Assembly: GCA_902465425.1 (NCBI GenBank)
Contig: CABQNA010000070.1
Coordinates: 1 to 7,226, forward strand
DNA: 7,226 nucleotides
Direction of reading: 5' to 3'
Origin: an uncultured Collinsella sp.
Lineage (GTDB): Bacteria; Actinomycetota; Coriobacteriia; Coriobacteriales; Coriobacteriaceae
A program made the position numbers and the translations under genes. Within the stretch, counting starts at the first letter, position 1. Every line of letters begins with the position of its first letter. Shown here one piece after another: positions 7,038 through 7,226 of the stretch. The notes beneath the pieces are model-generated. The model was not told the origin of the DNA. It saw nothing but the letters and a program-made list of their open reading frames with translations, and ran no database searches.

Positions 7038-7063
7038 GAAGGCCACATTAAGTGGCCTTCTTT
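7038..7063 (+). terminator. Probable operon terminator hairpin inside the inverted repeat
   Basis: GAAGGCCAC (7038-7046) and GTGGCCTTC (7052-7060) form a perfect 9-bp stem with a 5-nt ATTAA loop. TTT (7061-7063) follows. The stem can extend outward past a small internal loop through GCAA (7031-7034) and TTGC (7062-7065). The run of T residues is short, so termination may be partial, or helped by the surrounding 33-bp stem. Read on the minus strand the hairpin is equally stable, which suits a bidirectional terminator. It is the first plausible end for the acpS-to-tsaD transcript. Confidence 0.72.
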
Positions 7064-7081
7064 GCGTGCGGAACTCGCGAT

Positions 7082-7114
7082 AAACCTTATATCCGGCCCC
7101 TCCGTCCGGGGACC
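7082..7114 (-). repeat. Right arm of the perfect 33-bp inverted repeat
   Basis: This is the exact reverse complement of the left arm, separated from it by 69 nt (7013-7081) that contain the terminator-like hairpin. Together the arms span 135 bp. No convincing target-site duplication flanks the pair: CTGGTACG at 6968-6975 and CTGTATCG at 7118-7125 are only loosely similar. The arm also holds the stop codon of the minus-strand frame entering from the right. Confidence 0.97.
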
Positions 7115-7226
7115 TTTCTGTATCGATATAGCTTCTGGGCTGGTTTGGCGTCGACAACGTCCAGCAAGGTTAACAAGCCAGCGTCGAATTTCCGGCGTTC
7201 TTTAGCTGAAAGAAAAAGTTGGCGTG
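7087..7226 (-). CDS. Possible C-terminal end of a convergent gene, cut by the window edge
   Basis: On the minus strand an open frame runs in from the window edge and stops at TAA (7089-7087), giving about 45 residues. The product is rich in Lys, Arg and Leu, includes AKERRKFDAGLLTLLDVVDA, and ends in VPGRRGRI. No start codon or Shine-Dalgarno is visible because the beginning lies outside the window. I do not recognise the protein. The last nine residues are encoded by the inverted-repeat arm, so this could be a real gene tail, part of a repeated element, or a chance open frame. The plus strand is also open in the same register across 7115-7226, which weakens the case. A convergent gene here would suit a shared bidirectional terminator. 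Confidence 0.28.
   Translation of the reverse strand, partial: RQLFLSAKERRKFDAGLLTLLDVVDAKPAQKLYRYRKVPGRRGRI

Noticed and set aside
7121..7128. TATCGATA palindrome beside the right arm
   Set aside because: An 8-bp palindrome alone is not evidence for a binding or recombination site, and it has no counterpart beside the left arm.
6810..7157. A 115-codon minus-strand frame covering the inverted repeat and the tsaD end
   Set aside because: It overlaps conserved TsaD coding sequence in antisense, crosses both arms and the hairpin, has no convincing ribosome site and no family motif.
7139..7182. Imperfect 9-bp inverted repeat (7139-7147 with 7174-7182, one G-U pair)
   Set aside because: The 26-nt loop and lack of a T-tract make it too weak to call a terminator or regulatory site, and a match like this can arise by chance.
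1..7226. CRISPR array, tRNA, rRNA, transposase gene, phage gene or defence system
   Set aside because: No spaced direct repeats, tRNA-like cloverleaf, rRNA segment, or transposase, integrase or toxin motifs were seen. Apart from the repeat at 6980-7114 the window is filled by housekeeping genes.

Overview
The window looks like chromosomal housekeeping DNA from a high-GC Gram-positive anaerobe. The Coriobacteriia (Collinsella or a relative) are the best guess. This is inferred from moderately high GC, strong GGAG-type ribosome binding sites, and a gene order (nnr, alr, tsaE, tsaB, rimI, tsaD) that matches a block known in Actinomycetota such as Mycobacterium. No rRNA or species marker is present, so the taxon is not proven.

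Layout. A strong rho-independent terminator at the left edge (about 2-34) closes an upstream transcription unit. Two promoter-like elements (49-78 and 85-114) then lead into one tightly packed plus-strand operon: acpS (144-683), the bifunctional NAD(P)H-hydrate repair gene nnr (684-2300), alanine racemase alr (2303-3448), a family 4 Fe-S uracil-DNA glycosylase (3457-4077), tsaE (4090-4596), and one very long gene (4583-6967) that fuses TsaB, RimI and TsaD. Intergenic gaps are 0, 2, 8 and 12 nt, and the last junction overlaps by 14 nt. All six genes are therefore probably cotranscribed, with several translationally coupled.

Roles. AcpS activates acyl carrier protein, Nnr repairs damaged NAD(P)H, Alr supplies D-alanine for peptidoglycan, and the glycosylase removes uracil from DNA. 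TsaE and the TsaB-RimI-TsaD fusion carry out the last step of N6-threonylcarbamoyladenosine (t6A37) synthesis on tRNA, with an added ribosomal-protein-type N-acetyltransferase domain. TsaC/Sua5, which makes the threonylcarbamoyl-AMP substrate, is not in the window.

Right edge. Twelve bases after the fusion stop codon lies a perfect 33-bp inverted repeat (6980-7012 and 7082-7114). Its 69-nt interior holds a 9-bp terminator-like hairpin. This nested hairpin and the triple fusion are the two most unusual things here. A minus-strand reading frame enters from the right edge and ends inside the right arm. It may be the tail of a convergent gene or part of a repeated element. Otherwise I see nothing supportable between 7115 and 7226.
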